Of a stretch of DNA of 32,786 bases, positions 21,841 through 29,325 are shown in pieces. A model generated the notes under the pieces. That model saw only the letters and a program-made list of their open reading frames with translations, was not told where the DNA came from and searched no databases. Both the position numbers and the translations under genes were made by a program. The stretch covers positions 1 through 32,786 of the forward strand of contig NZ_POTX01000039.1 in NCBI RefSeq assembly GCF_003236305.1, written 5' to 3'. Each line of letters begins with the position of its first letter. The first letter of the stretch is position 1. The stretch comes from Micromonospora endophytica. GTDB lineage: Bacteria > Actinomycetota > Actinomycetes > Mycobacteriales > Micromonosporaceae.

Positions 21841-21933
21841 GCGGCCGATTCCTCACCATCGGCCGGCGCCGGTGGTGCGGTCCCCGTTGCCGCCTCGACC
21901 CCTACGACGAACGTCGCGGTAACCGTCGCTTCC

Positions 21934-21939
21934 TAGCTT
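21934..21939 (+). promoter_or_regulatory. -10 element (TAGCTT) of leaderless narK mRNA
   Basis: TAGCTT lies exactly seven bases before the narK ATG at 21947, and no Shine-Dalgarno sequence is present. Just upstream, CGAAC-N6-GTAAC (21908-21923) resembles half a GlnR box but is poorly placed for activation. Confidence 0.5.
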
Positions 21940-21946
21940 CTGGCCC

Positions 21947-23314
21947 ATGACCACCACGAGCACGCGACCCGAGGTAATCGAAGAGATCGACCTGGACCGG
22001 CGGCGCGGCCGTTGGATCGGGCACTGGACGCCTGAGGATCCGGGATTCTGGCGTACGGTGGGCAGCCGGATCGCCAGGCGCAATCTCATCTGGTCGATCT
22101 TCGCGGAGCACATCGGTTTCTCGGTGTGGCTGCTGTGGAGCATCGTCGTCGTCCGGCTCGGCGACTCCGGCTGGCAATTGACCACCAGCCAGGCGCTCTG
22201 GCTCACCGCCGTACCCAGCGGGGTCGGCGCCCTGCTGCGGCTGCCGTACACCTTCGCGGTGCCGTTGTTCGGCGGCCGGAACTGGACGGTCGTCTCCGCC
22301 TTGCTGCTGATCGTGCCCTGCGCCGGCCTGGCCTGGGCGGTCGAGCATCCGGAGATCGGCTTCCTGCCGCTGCTGCTGATCGCCGCCACCGCCGGTCTGG
22401 GCGGCGGTAACTTCGCCTCCAGCATGGCGAACATCTCCTTCTTTTATCCAGAACGGGAGAAGGGCTGGGCGCTGGGCCTGAACGCCGCCGGCGGCAACAT
22501 CGGCGTGGCCGTGGTGCAGTTCCTGGTGCCGCAGGTGATCGTGCTCGGTGGCGGGCTCGCGCTGGCCCGGGCCGGCCTGATGTACATCCCGCTCGCGGTG
22601 ATCGCGGCGGTCTGCGCGTACCTGTTCATGGACAACCTGGCCGAGGCGAAGGCCGACGTGAAGCCGGTCTGGGCGTCGCTGCGGCACCGGGACACCTGGA
22701 TCATGTCCCTGCTCTACATCGGCACCTTCGGTTCGTTCATCGGCTACTCGGCGGCCTTCCCGACCCTGCTCACCTCGGTCTTCGGTCGGCCGGACGTCGC
22801 ACTGTCCTGGGCCTTCCTCGGGGCGGCGGTGGGCTCGGTCTGCCGGCCCTTCGGCGGCCGGCTCTCCGACGTGGTGGGTGGCGCCCGGGTCACGGTGGCC
22901 AGCTTCGTGTTGATGGCCGTCGGCGCCCTGGCCGCGCTCTGGTCGGTCGAGCGGCGCAGCATGGCCTTGTTCTTCGTGGCCTTCCTGTTGCTCTTCGTGG
23001 CCACCGGCGTCGGCAACGGCTCGACGTACCGGATGATCAGCAGGATCTTCCAGGTGAAGGGGGAGGAGGCGGGTGGCTCGCCGGAGGTGATGCTGGCGAT
23101 GCGCCGGCAGGCGGCGGGTGCGCTGGGCATCATCTCATCGGTCGGTGCCTTCGGTGGCTTCCTCGTCCCGATCTGCTACGCCTGGGCGAAGTCGACATAC
23201 GGCGGGATCGAGCCGGCACTGCGCTTCTACGTCGGGTTCTTCCTGTTCCTGCTCGTGGTCACCTGGGCGACGTACCTGCGCCGGGGGGCCCGGCTGGCCC
23301 GGGCCGGGGTGTGA
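21947..23314 (+). CDS. narK: Nitrate/nitrite MFS transporter (NarK family)
   Basis: A 455-residue major facilitator protein with about 12 transmembrane helices after a 45-residue cytoplasmic N-terminus. The NarK/Nrt signature is clear: AGLGGGNFASSMANISFFYP followed by EREKGWALGLNAAGGNIGVA (about residues 145-185). The second conserved Gly-rich motif is VGNGSTYRMISRIFQ in the C-terminal half. LPYTFAVPLFGGRNWT and SFIGYSAAFPTLL are other family segments. It would import nitrate for the nasA operon, which begins 1.5 kb upstream on the other strand. A methyltransferase gene and a toxin-antitoxin pair lie between. TAGCTT-N7-ATG suggests a leaderless message. Confidence 0.95.
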   Translation: MTTTSTRPEVIEEIDLDRRRGRWIGHWTPEDPGFWRTVGSRIARRNLIWSIFAEHIGFSVWLLWSIVVVRLGDSGWQLTTSQALWLTAVPSGVGALLRLPYTFAVPLFGGRNWTVVSALLLIVPCAGLAWAVEHPEIGFLPLLLIAATAGLGGGNFASSMANISFFYPEREKGWALGLNAAGGNIGVAVVQFLVPQVIVLGGGLALARAGLMYIPLAVIAAVCAYLFMDNLAEAKADVKPVWASLRHRDTWIMSLLYIGTFGSFIGYSAAFPTLLTSVFGRPDVALSWAFLGAAVGSVCRPFGGRLSDVVGGARVTVASFVLMAVGALAALWSVERRSMALFFVAFLLLFVATGVGNGSTYRMISRIFQVKGEEAGGSPEVMLAMRRQAAGALGIISSVGAFGGFLVPICYAWAKSTYGGIEPALRFYVGFFLFLLVVTWATYLRRGARLARAGV

Positions 23315-23358
23315 TCTGGCTCATCCGTAGCCCGCTTCCCAGCGATACGGACCCCGTT

Positions 23359-23388
23359 TTGACCGGCCGGTGGGGCTGCGGGTATCGT
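23359..23388 (+). promoter_or_regulatory. Vegetative promoter of rplM-rpsI
   Basis: TTGACC (23359-23364), an 18-base spacer and TATCGT (23383-23388) form a good sigma-70 promoter. A start near 23395 leaves a leader of about 125 bases, which may hold ribosomal-protein autoregulatory structure, although I recognise no known leader motif. Confidence 0.55.
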
Positions 23389-23520
23389 TGCCTGCTGTTG
23401 TACGACATCTGTGGGCGTGCCGCCTGAGGTACGCTTGGTCGTTCGTGCGCGCTGGTCCGGCTGGGAATCCTGGTCACCTCGGCGCGCGACCCCAGACCGA
23501 CGACGAGACAAGGTAGACCT

Positions 23521-23964
23521 GTGCGTACGTACAGCCCGAAGCCGGGTGAGATCGAGCGTCAGTGGCACGTCATCGACGCCTCTGATGTCGTGCTGGGCCG
23601 TCTGGCCACCCACGCCGCCACGCTGCTGCGGGGCAAGCACAAGCCGACTTTCGCGCCGCACGTTGACACGGGCGACTTCGTCGTCGTCGTGAACGCGGGC
23701 AAGGTCGCGCTGACCGGCAACAAGCGCCAGCAGAAGATCGCTTACCGGCACTCCGGTTACCCGGGTGGCCTGAAGCAGGTCGGCTACGAGGAGCTGCTCT
23801 CCAAGCGCCCCGAGCGGGCCATCGAGCTTGCGGTCAAGGGCATGCTCCCGCACAACAAGCTCGGCCGGCAGCTCATCAAGAAGCTGAAGGTCTACGCCGG
23901 TGCCGAGCACCCGCACGCGGCGCAGCAGCCGGTGCCGTTCGAGATCAAGCAGATCGCGCAGTGA
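23521..23964 (+). CDS. rplM: 50S ribosomal protein L13
   Basis: A 147-residue L13 protein with a GTG start. Diagnostic segments are [60 protein letters not shown] and [20 protein letters not shown]. The AAGG seven bases upstream is a modest ribosome site. L13 is an early assembly protein of the large subunit. The pairing with rpsI, 20 bp downstream, is near-universal. The ~206-bp upstream region contains the promoter described above. Confidence 0.98.
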   Translation: MRTYSPKPGEIERQWHVIDASDVVLGRLATHAATLLRGKHKPTFAPHVDTGDFVVVVNAGKVALTGNKRQQKIAYRHSGYPGGLKQVGYEELLSKRPERAIELAVKGMLPHNKLGRQLIKKLKVYAGAEHPHAAQQPVPFEIKQIAQ

Positions 23965-23984
23965 GCGCGGGCGAAGGAAGCAGC

Positions 23985-24449
23985 ATGACCGACATCACCG
24001 CCACCGAGGTTGCCCCCGAGGCCACCGAGGCGCCGGCGCCCGTCGCCCGCGCGCCTCGTGGTGACCGCCCGATCCAGACCGTGGGTCGGCGCAAGGAGGC
24101 CATCGTCCGGGTCCGCATCGTGCCGGGCTCCGGCAAGATCACCTGCAACGGCCGCGACCTTGAGGCCTACTTCCCGAGCAAGGTGCACCAGCAGCTGATC
24201 AAGGACCCGCTGGTCACCGCCGAGAAGCCCGAGGCCTTCGACGTCATCGCCAACCTGCGCGGCGGCGGCACCACCGGCCAGGCCGGTGCGCTGCGGCTGG
24301 CCATCGCCCGGGCGCTGATCGTGAACGAGCCGGACGACCGCCCGGCGCTGAAGAAGGCTGGCTTCCTCACCCGCGACGCCCGGGAGAAGGAAAGCAAGAA
24401 GTACGGCCTCAAGAAGGCCCGTAAGGCTCCCCAGTACTCGAAGCGCTGA
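23985..24449 (+). CDS. rpsI: 30S ribosomal protein S9
   Basis: A 154-residue S9 protein. An Ala/Pro/Glu-rich actinobacterial extension (residues 1-30) precedes the conserved core with [20 protein letters not shown], then [15 protein letters not shown] and [14 protein letters not shown]. The C-terminus [17 protein letters not shown] ends in the universally conserved KR that contacts P-site tRNA. I prefer ATG 23985 because GAAGGAAG (23973-23980) is well placed. GTG 23961, overlapping the rplM stop, is in frame but has no ribosome site. Confidence 0.97.
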   Translation: MTDITATEVAPEATEAPAPVARAPRGDRPIQTVGRRKEAIVRVRIVPGSGKITCNGRDLEAYFPSKVHQQLIKDPLVTAEKPEAFDVIANLRGGGTTGQAGALRLAIARALIVNEPDDRPALKKAGFLTRDAREKESKKYGLKKARKAPQYSKR

Positions 24450-24477
24450 TCTTCAGCCACATCTTGTACTTCTGACG

Positions 24478-24526
24478 AACGGCCGGTTCGCCTCCCCTCA
24501 TCCGGGGCAGAGGTGGGCCGGCCGTT
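24478..24526 (+). terminator. Terminator of rplM-rpsI
   Basis: AACGGCCGG (24478-24486) pairs with CCGGCCGTT (24518-24526). An inner CCCC/GGGG stem lies between, and a T-rich tail (TTTCGCTTTCTC) follows. It starts 28 bases after the rpsI stop and ends before the glmM ribosome site. Confidence 0.8.
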
Positions 24527-24565
24527 TCGCTTTCTCATCGGCATTTTCATCGGAGGTTGGCGGGT

Positions 24566-25921
24566 ATGGGCCGGTTGTTCGGCACGGACGGCGTACGCGG
24601 GCGGGCGAACGTCGATCTCACCCCGGAGTTGGCGCTCTCGGTGGCGGTCGCGGCCGCACACACCCTCGCCGAGTCCGACCGCAGCCACGCCCCGCTGGCC
24701 GTGGTCGGCCGCGACACGCGGGCCAGCGGCGAGATGCTGGAGGCGGCGGTGGTCGCCGGCCTCACCAGCGCCGGTGCGACTGTCGTCCGGGTCGGCGTGC
24801 TGCCCACCCCGGCGGTGGCATTCCTCACCGCCGAGGCCAAGGCGGACCTCGGCGTGATGCTCTCGGCCTCGCACAACCCGATGCCGGACAACGGGATCAA
24901 GCTCTTCGCGGCCGGCGGCCACAAGCTGCCGGACGAGATCGAACTGCGGATCGAGGCGGCCATCGAAGCCAACGCCACCACCGCCTGGGCCCGCCCGGTC
25001 GGCGCGGGGGTGGGCCGGGTGCACGATCTGCTCGATGGCGCCGACCACTACGTGCAACACCTGGTCGGCACGGTGCCGCACCGCCTCGACGGGATCAAGG
25101 TCGTGGTCGACTGCGCCAACGGTGCCGCCGCCGAGGTGGCTCCGGCGGCGTACCGGGAGGCCGGCGCCGAGGTGGTGGCGATCCACGCCGAGCCGGACGG
25201 GCTGAACATCAACGACGGCTGCGGGTCCAACCACATCGAGGCGCTGCGCCAGGCGGTGGTGGAACACGGCGCGCACCTGGGCATCGCGCACGACGGTGAC
25301 GCCGACCGCTGCGTCGCGGTGACCGCCGACGGCGACGAGGTCGACGGCGACCAGGTGATGGCGATTCTGGCGCTGGCCATGCGGGAGGCCGGCACCCTCG
25401 CCGAAGACACGCTCGTGGCCACCGTGATGAGCAACCTCGGACTGCGGCTGGCCATGTCCGCCGAAGGCATCCGGCTGGTCGAGACCAAGGTCGGCGACCG
25501 GTACGTGCTTGAGGAACTGCGCGCCTCCGGACTGGCCCTCGGTGGCGAACAGAGCGGACACATCGTGATGCCGGCGTACGCCACCACCGGCGACGGGGTG
25601 CTGACCGGGCTGCACCTGATGGCCCGGATGGCGGCCACCGGCCGTACCCTGGCCGACCTCGCCTCCGTGGTGACCAAGCTGCCGCAGGTGCTGATCAACG
25701 TGCCGGTCGGTGACCGTACCGTCGGTGCCAACGCGCCCGCCGTCCGCGTCGAGGTGCAGCGGGCCGAAGCCGAACTCGGCGAGACCGGCCGGGTGCTGCT
25801 CCGCCCCTCCGGCACCGAACCCCTGGTCCGGGTGATGGTCGAGGCCGCCACCGAGGCGACCGCCCGCGAGGTCGCCGAACGCATCGCCACCCACGTCCGC
25901 ACCGCCAGCCCCGAGGTGTAA
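24566..25921 (+). CDS. glmM: Phosphoglucosamine mutase
   Basis: A 451-residue enzyme that converts glucosamine-6-phosphate to glucosamine-1-phosphate for UDP-GlcNAc and peptidoglycan. [20 protein letters not shown] is the typical N-terminus. The catalytic phosphoserine is Ser102 in [13 protein letters not shown], the metal loop is DGDADRC (about residues 243-249), the sugar loop is GGEQSGH, and the phosphate loop is [17 protein letters not shown] 24566 lies nine bases from CGGAGG (24551-24556); the in-frame TTG at 24557 touches that site and is unlikely. Its TAA stop (25919-25921) lies inside repeat copy B, so the 3' end has probably been shaped by that element. The gene is convergent with the aminotransferase gene. 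Confidence 0.97.
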   Translation: MGRLFGTDGVRGRANVDLTPELALSVAVAAAHTLAESDRSHAPLAVVGRDTRASGEMLEAAVVAGLTSAGATVVRVGVLPTPAVAFLTAEAKADLGVMLSASHNPMPDNGIKLFAAGGHKLPDEIELRIEAAIEANATTAWARPVGAGVGRVHDLLDGADHYVQHLVGTVPHRLDGIKVVVDCANGAAAEVAPAAYREAGAEVVAIHAEPDGLNINDGCGSNHIEALRQAVVEHGAHLGIAHDGDADRCVAVTADGDEVDGDQVMAILALAMREAGTLAEDTLVATVMSNLGLRLAMSAEGIRLVETKVGDRYVLEELRASGLALGGEQSGHIVMPAYATTGDGVLTGLHLMARMAATGRTLADLASVVTKLPQVLINVPVGDRTVGANAPAVRVEVQRAEAELGETGRVLLRPSGTEPLVRVMVEAATEATAREVAERIATHVRTASPEV

Positions 25922-25972
25922 GGAGGGGCCCCCTGTTAACGCCTCAGGTAGAGCAGGGGCCCCCTATTAACA
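25917..25972 (+). repeat. 56-bp GGGGCCCC/GTTAAC dispersed repeat, copy B (glmM 3' end)
   Basis: The element contains a near-perfect direct repeat, AGGGGCCCCCT(G/A)TTAAC, at 25924-25940 and 25955-25971 (16 of 17 identical). Because each core is nearly self-complementary, the two cores can also pair with each other and form a hairpin of about 11 bp with a 20-base loop. It overlaps the glmM stop codon and lies between convergent genes, where it could act as a bidirectional terminator. Copy A lies in nasA. Confidence 0.85.
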
Positions 25973-25986
25973 CGCGTCACGCGAGA

Positions 25987-26027
25987 ACGAGCTGGCGTGC
26001 GGGACGAGCTGGCGCGCGGGGACGAGC
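25987..26027. repeat. Short tandem repeat, 2.3 copies of a 17/18-bp unit
   Basis: ACGAGCTGGCGTGCGGG (25987-26003) is followed by ACGAGCTGGCGCGCGGGG (26004-26021) and a partial ACGAGC. It lies between repeat copy B and the aminotransferase stop codon. Confidence 0.7.
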
Positions 26028-26029
26028 CG

Positions 26030-27211
26030 TCAGGTAGCGCGGAGCCGGGTGACCGCCTCGGCGAGCACCTCGGGGCGTTTGCAGAAGGCGAACCGGACCA
26101 GCCGCCGGCCGGCCTCGGGATCGTCGTAGAACACCTGGGTGGGTACGGCCACCACACCGCACCGCTCGGGCAGCGCGCGGCAGAACTCGACGCCGTCGGT
26201 GCCGCCGAGGGCGGTGACGTCAGCGGTGACGAAGTATGTCCCTTCAGGCACCAACACGTCGAAACCGGCGTCGGTGAGTCCACTGATCAACTGGTCCCGG
26301 CGGTCCTGCATACCGCTGCGGAACTCGGTGAAGTACGCGTCGGGCAGGTCCAGCGCCACCGCGACCGCCGGTTGCAGGGGCGCGCCGTTGACGAAGGTGA
26401 GGAACTGCTTCACCCGCAGCAGCGCCGAGACCAGGGGCGCCGGGCCGCTCGCCCAGCCCACCTTCCAGCCGGTGCAGGAGAAGGTCTTGCCGGCCGAGGA
26501 GATCCGCAGGGTCCGCTCGCGCATGCCGGGCAGGGTGGCGAGCGGCACGTGCCCGGACCCGGCGTCGGTGAAGACCAGGTGCTCGTACACCTCGTCGGTG
26601 ACCGCGTACGTGCCGTGCTGCTGGCACAGCTCGGCGATCAGCGACAGCTCGGCCCGGGTGAAGACCTTGCCGGTGGGGTTGTGCGGGGAGTTCAGCAGCA
26701 CCAGCCGGGTACGCGGGCCGAACGCGGCCCGCAGCGCCGCCGGATCGAAGGCGTACCGCCCGTCCGGGTCGGGACGGAGCGTGACCGGTCGCCGCACCGC
26801 GCCGGCCAGCGCGATGGAGGCGGCGTACGAGTCGTAGTAGGGCTCGAAGCAGATCACCTCGTCGCCGGGTTCGCAGAGGGCGAGGATCGCGGCGGCGATC
26901 GCCTCGGTGGCACCGGCGGTGATCACCACCTCGCTGTCCGGGTCGTACTCCAGGCCCCAGAACCGGCGCTGGTGTGCCGCCACGGCCGTGCGTAGCTCGG
27001 GGATGCCGGGGCCGGGCGGGTACTGGTTGCGGCCGGAGCGCAGCGCCTCGGCCGCGGCGGCGAGCATCTCCGGCGGGCCGTCGGTGTCCGGGAAGCCTTG
27101 CCCGAGGTTGACCGCGCCGGTCCGGACGGCGAGCGCGGACATCTCCGCGAAGATCGTCGTGCCGAACGGGCGCATCCGGCTCACCAGGGGGTCCACCTCG
27201 ATGCTCGTCAC
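26030..27211 (-). CDS. Class I/II PLP-dependent aminotransferase (DapC/kynurenine aminotransferase-like)
   Basis: A 393-residue fold-type I aminotransferase. Motifs are AVNLGQGFPDTDGPPEML (residues 33-50), NQYPPGPGIPELR (62-74), VITAGATEAI (96-105), the PLP-stacking region FEPYYDSYAA, NSPHNPTGKVF (174-184), DEVYEHLVF (206-214) and the PLP Lys242 in SSAGKTFSCTGWKVGW; the C-terminal Arg in RLVRFAFCK binds substrate carboxylate. Similar enzymes are annotated as succinyldiaminopimelate transaminase, methionine or kynurenine aminotransferase; the substrate cannot be decided here. I chose GTG 27211, because TACCCT lies exactly seven bases upstream and there is no Shine-Dalgarno sequence. The longer frame to 27271 adds residues without family similarity. 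Confidence 0.88.
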   Translation of the reverse strand: MTSIEVDPLVSRMRPFGTTIFAEMSALAVRTGAVNLGQGFPDTDGPPEMLAAAAEALRSGRNQYPPGPGIPELRTAVAAHQRRFWGLEYDPDSEVVITAGATEAIAAAILALCEPGDEVICFEPYYDSYAASIALAGAVRRPVTLRPDPDGRYAFDPAALRAAFGPRTRLVLLNSPHNPTGKVFTRAELSLIAELCQQHGTYAVTDEVYEHLVFTDAGSGHVPLATLPGMRERTLRISSAGKTFSCTGWKVGWASGPAPLVSALLRVKQFLTFVNGAPLQPAVAVALDLPDAYFTEFRSGMQDRRDQLISGLTDAGFDVLVPEGTYFVTADVTALGGTDGVEFCRALPERCGVVAVPTQVFYDDPEAGRRLVRFAFCKRPEVLAEAVTRLRAT

Positions 27212-27218
27212 GCCCGTC

Positions 27219-27224
27219 AGGGTA
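27219..27224 (-). promoter_or_regulatory. -10 element (TACCCT) of leaderless aminotransferase mRNA
   Basis: On the minus strand TACCCT, then seven bases (GACGGGC), then the GTG at 27211. No ribosome site is visible. Confidence 0.45.
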
Positions 27225-27315
27225 CGGGTGCGAGCCCCGGCACCGCTCGCGTGGTTCGTGACCCGCAACACCCGACGACGCCCGATCGCTCAGATTGAGT
27301 GATTATTTACCCGGC

Positions 27316-27351
27316 TTTCGCGCAGATAAGTTGAGCGAAACTGGTTAGGCT
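27316..27351 (+). promoter_or_regulatory. glmS promoter region with -10 TAGGCT and inverted repeat
   Basis: TAGGCT (27346-27351) lies seven bases before the glmS ATG, indicating a leaderless message. TTTCGC (27316-27321) and GCGAAA (27335-27340) form a perfect inverted repeat immediately upstream, in the -35 region, and may be an operator. With no leader there is no room for a glmS ribozyme. Confidence 0.5.
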
Positions 27352-27358
27352 GCCACCC

Positions 27359-29272
27359 ATGTGTGGAATCGTGGGGTACGCCGGTGGTCGACCGGCGCTG
27401 GGGATCGTGCTGGACGGGCTGCGCCGGCTGGAATATCGCGGCTACGACTCGGCAGGCGTCGCCGTCGTCTGCGACGGTGAACTGCTGACCGAGAAGAAGG
27501 CCGGCAAGCTGGCCAACCTGGAGAAGGTGCTCTCCGAGCGGGCCGCCGAGGACCCGGCTGCCTGCGGTGCCAGTCCGCTGGGCATCGGTGACGGCACCAC
27601 AGGCATCGGCCACACCCGGTGGGCCACCCACGGCGGACCCACGGACCGCAACGCTCATCCACACGTGTCACCCGACGGCCGGGTCGCGGTGATCCACAAC
27701 GGCATCATCGAGAACTTCGCCAAGCTCCGCACCGAGCTGGAGGAGGACGGCGTCGAATTCACCAGCGACACCGACACCGAGTGCGCCGCGCATCTGCTGG
27801 CCAAGGCGCTGGCCGAGCTGCGGGCCGCCGGCCAGCCGGACGGGCCGCAACTGCTCGCCGCCGGCATGCGGGTGGTCTGCCAGCGACTGGAGGGTGCCTT
27901 CACGCTGCTCGCGGTGGACGCCGGGGTGCCCGGCGCGGTGGTCGGCGCGCGGCGCAACTCGCCGCTCGTGGTCGGCCGGGGCGACGGGGAGAACTACCTG
28001 GCCAGCGACGTCGCCGCCTTCATCGAGCACACCCGCGACGCGGTCGAGCTGGGCCAGGACCAGATCGTCCTGATCACCGCCGACACCATCGAGATCACCG
28101 ACTTCGACGGCCAGCCCGCCAGCGGCAAGGACTTCCACATCGACTGGGACTCCTCGGCCGCCGAGAAGGGCGGCTACGACTGGTTCATGCTCAAGGAGAT
28201 CGAGGAGCAGCCGCAGGCCGTTGCCGACACGCTGCTCGGCCGGCTGACCGAGAGCGGCGAGATCATGCTCGACGAGGTCCGGCTCAGCGACCAGGACCTG
28301 CGGGACGTCGACAAGATCTTCATCGTGGCCTGTGGCACTGCCTACCACTCCGGGCTGGTCGCCAAGTACGCCATCGAGCACTGGACCCGGATCCCCTGCG
28401 AGGTGGAGCTGGCAAGCGAGTTCCGCTATCGCGACCCGGTGCTGGACCGGTCCACCCTGATCGTGGTGATCTCGCAGTCCGGCGAGACCATGGACACCCT
28501 GATGGCGCTCCGGCACGCCAAGGAACAGAAGGCCCGGGTGCTGGCCATCTGCAACACCAACGGATCCACCATCCCGCGCGAGTCCGACGCGGTGCTCTAC
28601 ACCCACGGCGGGCCGGAGATCGCTGTCGCCTCCACCAAGGCGTTCCTCACCCAGCTGGTGGCCTGCTATCTGATCGGCCTGCACCTGGCCCAGGTGCGGG
28701 GCGTCAAGTTCGCCGACGAGGTGGCGGCCGTGGTGGAGCAGCTGCACCAGGTGCCAGGGAAGCTGCGGGAGCTGCTCGGGCGGATCGAGCCGGTCCGTGA
28801 GCTGGCCCGTGAGCTGGCCGCCGAGCCGACAGTGCTGTTCATCGGGCGGCACGTCGGCTACCCGGTGGCGCTGGAGGGCGCGCTGAAGCTCAAGGAGTTG
28901 GCGTACATGCACGCCGAGGGCTTCGCCGCAGGCGAGCTGAAGCACGGCCCGATCGCCCTCATCGACAAGGGCACGCCGGTGATCTGCGTGGTCCCGTCCC
29001 CGGTAGGTCGCGGTCTGCTGCACGACAAGGTGGTCTCCAACATCCAGGAGGTACGCGCCCGGGGCGCCCGCACCATCGTGATCGCCGAGGAGGGCGACCA
29101 GTCCGTCGTCCGGTACGCCGACCATCTGATCTACGTGCCGCGTACGCCGACGTTGCTGGCACCGCTGGTGACCACCGTGCCGTTGCAGGTGCTCGCCGCC
29201 GAGATCGCCGCAGCCCGGGGACACGACGTCGACCAGCCACGCAACCTCGCCAAGTCGGTGACCGTCGAGTAG
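27359..29272 (+). CDS. glmS: Glutamine-fructose-6-phosphate aminotransferase (isomerizing)
   Basis: A 637-residue enzyme making glucosamine-6-phosphate from fructose-6-phosphate and glutamine, the first committed step to UDP-GlcNAc; GlmM, encoded 1.4 kb upstream, does the next step. Cys2 in MCGIVGYAGG is the N-terminal nucleophile of the glutaminase domain (about 1-245), with HTRWATHGGPTDRNAHPH and a SDVAAFIEHT loop. Two SIS domains follow: FIVACGTAYHSGLVAKYAIE, then VVISQSGETMDTLMALRHAK, and LFIGRHVGYPVALEGALKLK. The C-terminus DQPRNLAKSVTVE is the conserved end that closes over the active site. A long perfect hairpin follows the stop. Confidence 0.98.
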   Translation: MCGIVGYAGGRPALGIVLDGLRRLEYRGYDSAGVAVVCDGELLTEKKAGKLANLEKVLSERAAEDPAACGASPLGIGDGTTGIGHTRWATHGGPTDRNAHPHVSPDGRVAVIHNGIIENFAKLRTELEEDGVEFTSDTDTECAAHLLAKALAELRAAGQPDGPQLLAAGMRVVCQRLEGAFTLLAVDAGVPGAVVGARRNSPLVVGRGDGENYLASDVAAFIEHTRDAVELGQDQIVLITADTIEITDFDGQPASGKDFHIDWDSSAAEKGGYDWFMLKEIEEQPQAVADTLLGRLTESGEIMLDEVRLSDQDLRDVDKIFIVACGTAYHSGLVAKYAIEHWTRIPCEVELASEFRYRDPVLDRSTLIVVISQSGETMDTLMALRHAKEQKARVLAICNTNGSTIPRESDAVLYTHGGPEIAVASTKAFLTQLVACYLIGLHLAQVRGVKFADEVAAVVEQLHQVPGKLRELLGRIEPVRELARELAAEPTVLFIGRHVGYPVALEGALKLKELAYMHAEGFAAGELKHGPIALIDKGTPVICVVPSPVGRGLLHDKVVSNIQEVRARGARTIVIAEEGDQSVVRYADHLIYVPRTPTLLAPLVTTVPLQVLAAEIAAARGHDVDQPRNLAKSVTVE

Positions 29273-29284
29273 CGACCGGTCGCT

Positions 29285-29325
29285 GTGGTGCTGGGCCGGT
29301 GACCTGGTCACTGGCCCAGCACCAC
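29285..29325. terminator. Bidirectional hairpin between glmS and the hydrolase gene
   Basis: GTGGTGCTGGGCC (29285-29297) pairs perfectly with GGCCCAGCACCAC (29313-29325), and the stem continues inward with one G-U to a 3-base loop. It begins 13 bases after the glmS stop and includes the stop codon and last five codons of the convergent hydrolase gene, so it can serve both strands. Confidence 0.8.

Noticed and set aside
21908..21923. CGAAC-N6-GTAAC upstream of narK, considered as a second GlnR box
   Set aside because: Only half the site is present; the flanking boxes (GACCC and TTCCT) fit poorly, and the site would overlap the -35 region, which is unsuitable for activation.
24557..24565. TTG at 24557 as the glmM start
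   Set aside because: It touches the CGGAGG ribosome site, leaving no spacing. ATG 24566 has a nine-base spacing and gives the conserved N-terminus.
27272..27358. Possible glmS ribozyme upstream of glmS
   Set aside because: Only about 87 bp separate the divergent starts, and the -10 position implies a leaderless mRNA. The ribozyme is known mainly from Firmicutes.
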